Shown here piece by piece: positions 5,623-6,541 of a DNA stretch of 6,541 nucleotides (positions within the stretch are counted from its first letter, which is position 1; every line of letters begins with the position of its first letter). Source of the stretch: an uncultured Leptolyngbya sp. (lineage in GTDB: Bacteria; Cyanobacteriota; Cyanobacteriia; Phormidesmidales; Phormidesmidaceae); NCBI GenBank assembly GCA_937899365.1, contig CALBPH010000497.1:1-6541 (forward strand), written 5' to 3'. Below the pieces are notes generated by a model, which worked only from the letters and a program-made list of their open reading frames with translations, was not told the DNA's origin and did not search any database. A program made the translations under genes and the position numbers.

Positions 5623-6541
5623 ATGTCAATCAACATGAGCCAATATCAAAAACTATTATTAATTGTTGCTTGTTGTCCAATGGGATACAGCCTGCTTTGT
5701 TATGATCGGGCACTAGCATATGAAGATTTTCAGATTTCAGAGATTACTCAGCTGCCTGAAATCACTTCTGTTGAAAGCGCTAAGACTAGTCAACCACAGT
5801 TTAATCAAGATAACGCTAATGAATATATTCTTGGTCCTGGTGACGAAATCTCTGTAGCGGTCACGGGTTATCCAGAGTTTGATAGCACCCATAGAATTTT
5901 GCCTGATGGAACTATTGCAATTCCTCTTATAGGAAATGTTCGAGCCAGTGGTGAGACACTGAGTTCACTATCACGATTTCTTAGAGAACAGCTGGGTAGT
6001 AATTATTTGGTCAATCCAGTAATTGATTTGAGTCTATTAAGACTCAGACCTGTCTCAGTCACCATTAGTGGTGAAGTACATCGTCCAGGACCTTTACAAC
6101 TTGACAGTGTACAGGCTAATGGTAGTGGCCCTACATTGGTGGATGCTCTGATTGAAGCGGGTGGTGTAACCAACTTTGCCAACATCAGTGAGGTATTGGT
6201 CAGACGCACCCATGGTAATGACCGCACTGAGACGATTGCTCTAAACTTTTGGGATTCTTTAGTATCAGAACCGACGGCGATCAATTTGATGCTAAGGGAC
6301 GGAGATGCCGTCATTGTGCCGCGACTATCATCTGAGCAGAATTTAGATCAATCACTCATTGCACGCTCTAGCATTGCCCCTAGTGTGGTGCAGGTAAAAG
6401 TTGTTGGTGAAGTGACACGCCCAGGGGAAGTGGAGGTGTCTCCGGCAAGTTCACTATCTTCTGCGATCGCAACCGCAGGTGGCCCTACCGAAGATGCCAA
6501 CTTGAAGGAAGTAGCCTTTATTCGCGTCAGCGAAAATGGTC
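5623..6541 (+). CDS. wza: Wza-like outer-membrane polysaccharide export protein (partial, 3' end outside window)
   Basis: The frame is open from ATG 5623 to the window edge, about 306 codons. It encodes an OPX-family protein that forms the periplasmic and outer-membrane channel for the polymer and partners with the Wzc-like protein upstream. The N-terminus is a signal peptide: Lys10, then a hydrophobic run, with a likely cleavage after Ala-Leu-Ala at about 32. Cys17 in LIVAC resembles a lipobox, but its hydrophobic stretch is very short, so lipidation is doubtful. A polysaccharide-export domain begins at EYILGPGDE (67-75), with LPDG-TIAIPLIG following. Two SLBB repeats start at about 144 (VSVTISGEVHRPG) and 256 (VQVKVVGEVTRPG), as in Wza. 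A second ATG at 5635 is possible. An AAGG lies 11 nt before the first ATG, a loose ribosome site. Gene order here is co-polymerase first, exporter second. Confidence 0.92.
   Translation, partial: MSINMSQYQKLLLIVACCPMGYSLLCYDRALAYEDFQISEITQLPEITSVESAKTSQPQFNQDNANEYILGPGDEISVAVTGYPEFDSTHRILPDGTIAIPLIGNVRASGETLSSLSRFLREQLGSNYLVNPVIDLSLLRLRPVSVTISGEVHRPGPLQLDSVQANGSGPTLVDALIEAGGVTNFANISEVLVRRTHGNDRTETIALNFWDSLVSEPTAINLMLRDGDAVIVPRLSSEQNLDQSLIARSSIAPSVVQVKVVGEVTRPGEVEVSPASSLSSAIATAGGPTEDANLKEVAFIRVSENG
6463..6470. other. HIP1 octamer palindrome
   Basis: GCGATCGC is the highly iterated palindrome abundant in many cyanobacterial genomes. It lies inside the second SLBB repeat and reads as part of Ala-Ile-Ala codons. 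It is the only intact copy I saw in the window, so it supports a cyanobacterial origin but suggests a genome or region where HIP1 is not dense. Confidence 0.8.

Noticed and set aside
6003..6314. 103-codon minus-strand frame inside the Wza-like gene
   Set aside because: The + strand frame encodes clear export and SLBB motifs across the same bases, so this is a shadow.

Overview
The window looks like part of an exopolysaccharide or capsule export locus from a cyanobacterium. The evidence is a Wzc-type co-polymerase fused to a BY-kinase domain, a Wza-type outer-membrane export protein, two glycosyltransferase loci, weak or absent Shine-Dalgarno sequences, AT-rich spacers, and one intact HIP1 octamer (GCGATCGC) near the right end. 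A single HIP1 copy in 6.5 kb is only modest support, so genus and species are not assigned. All recognisable genes are on the + strand.

Layout. Positions 1-68 may hold the tail of an upstream gene. Positions 69-713 hold no convincing gene but are not featureless. A 17-nt direct repeat (16/17 identical) sits near each end of the stretch, a nested three-level inverted repeat lies just before the first gene, and one short coding-like frame may be debris. Positions 714-1745 encode an intact family 2 glycosyltransferase with a membrane-associated C-terminus. After a 132-nt spacer containing a bulged inverted repeat, 1878-3115 holds a family 4 glycosyltransferase that is broken in the middle. Its N-terminal and C-terminal halves are both recognisable, but they are out of frame, and roughly 80 nt seem to be missing near 2376-2390. 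Positions 3138-5441 encode the Wzc-like protein. A 181-nt spacer with a compact hairpin follows. From 5623 to the right edge is the Wza-like exporter, cut by the window end after about 306 codons.

How it works together. The two glycosyltransferases would add sugars to a lipid-linked repeat unit on the cytoplasmic side of the inner membrane. The Wzc-like protein would control chain length and couple polymerisation to export, and the Wza-like protein would form the periplasmic and outer-membrane conduit. With the family 4 enzyme apparently inactivated, the strain may make an altered glycan or none from this locus, or another copy may compensate. The conserved machinery is of known type. I found no convincing new system; the points worth checking are the broken glycosyltransferase, the repeat-bracketed gene-less stretch, the structured spacers, and the tyrosine-poor tail of the Wzc-like kinase.
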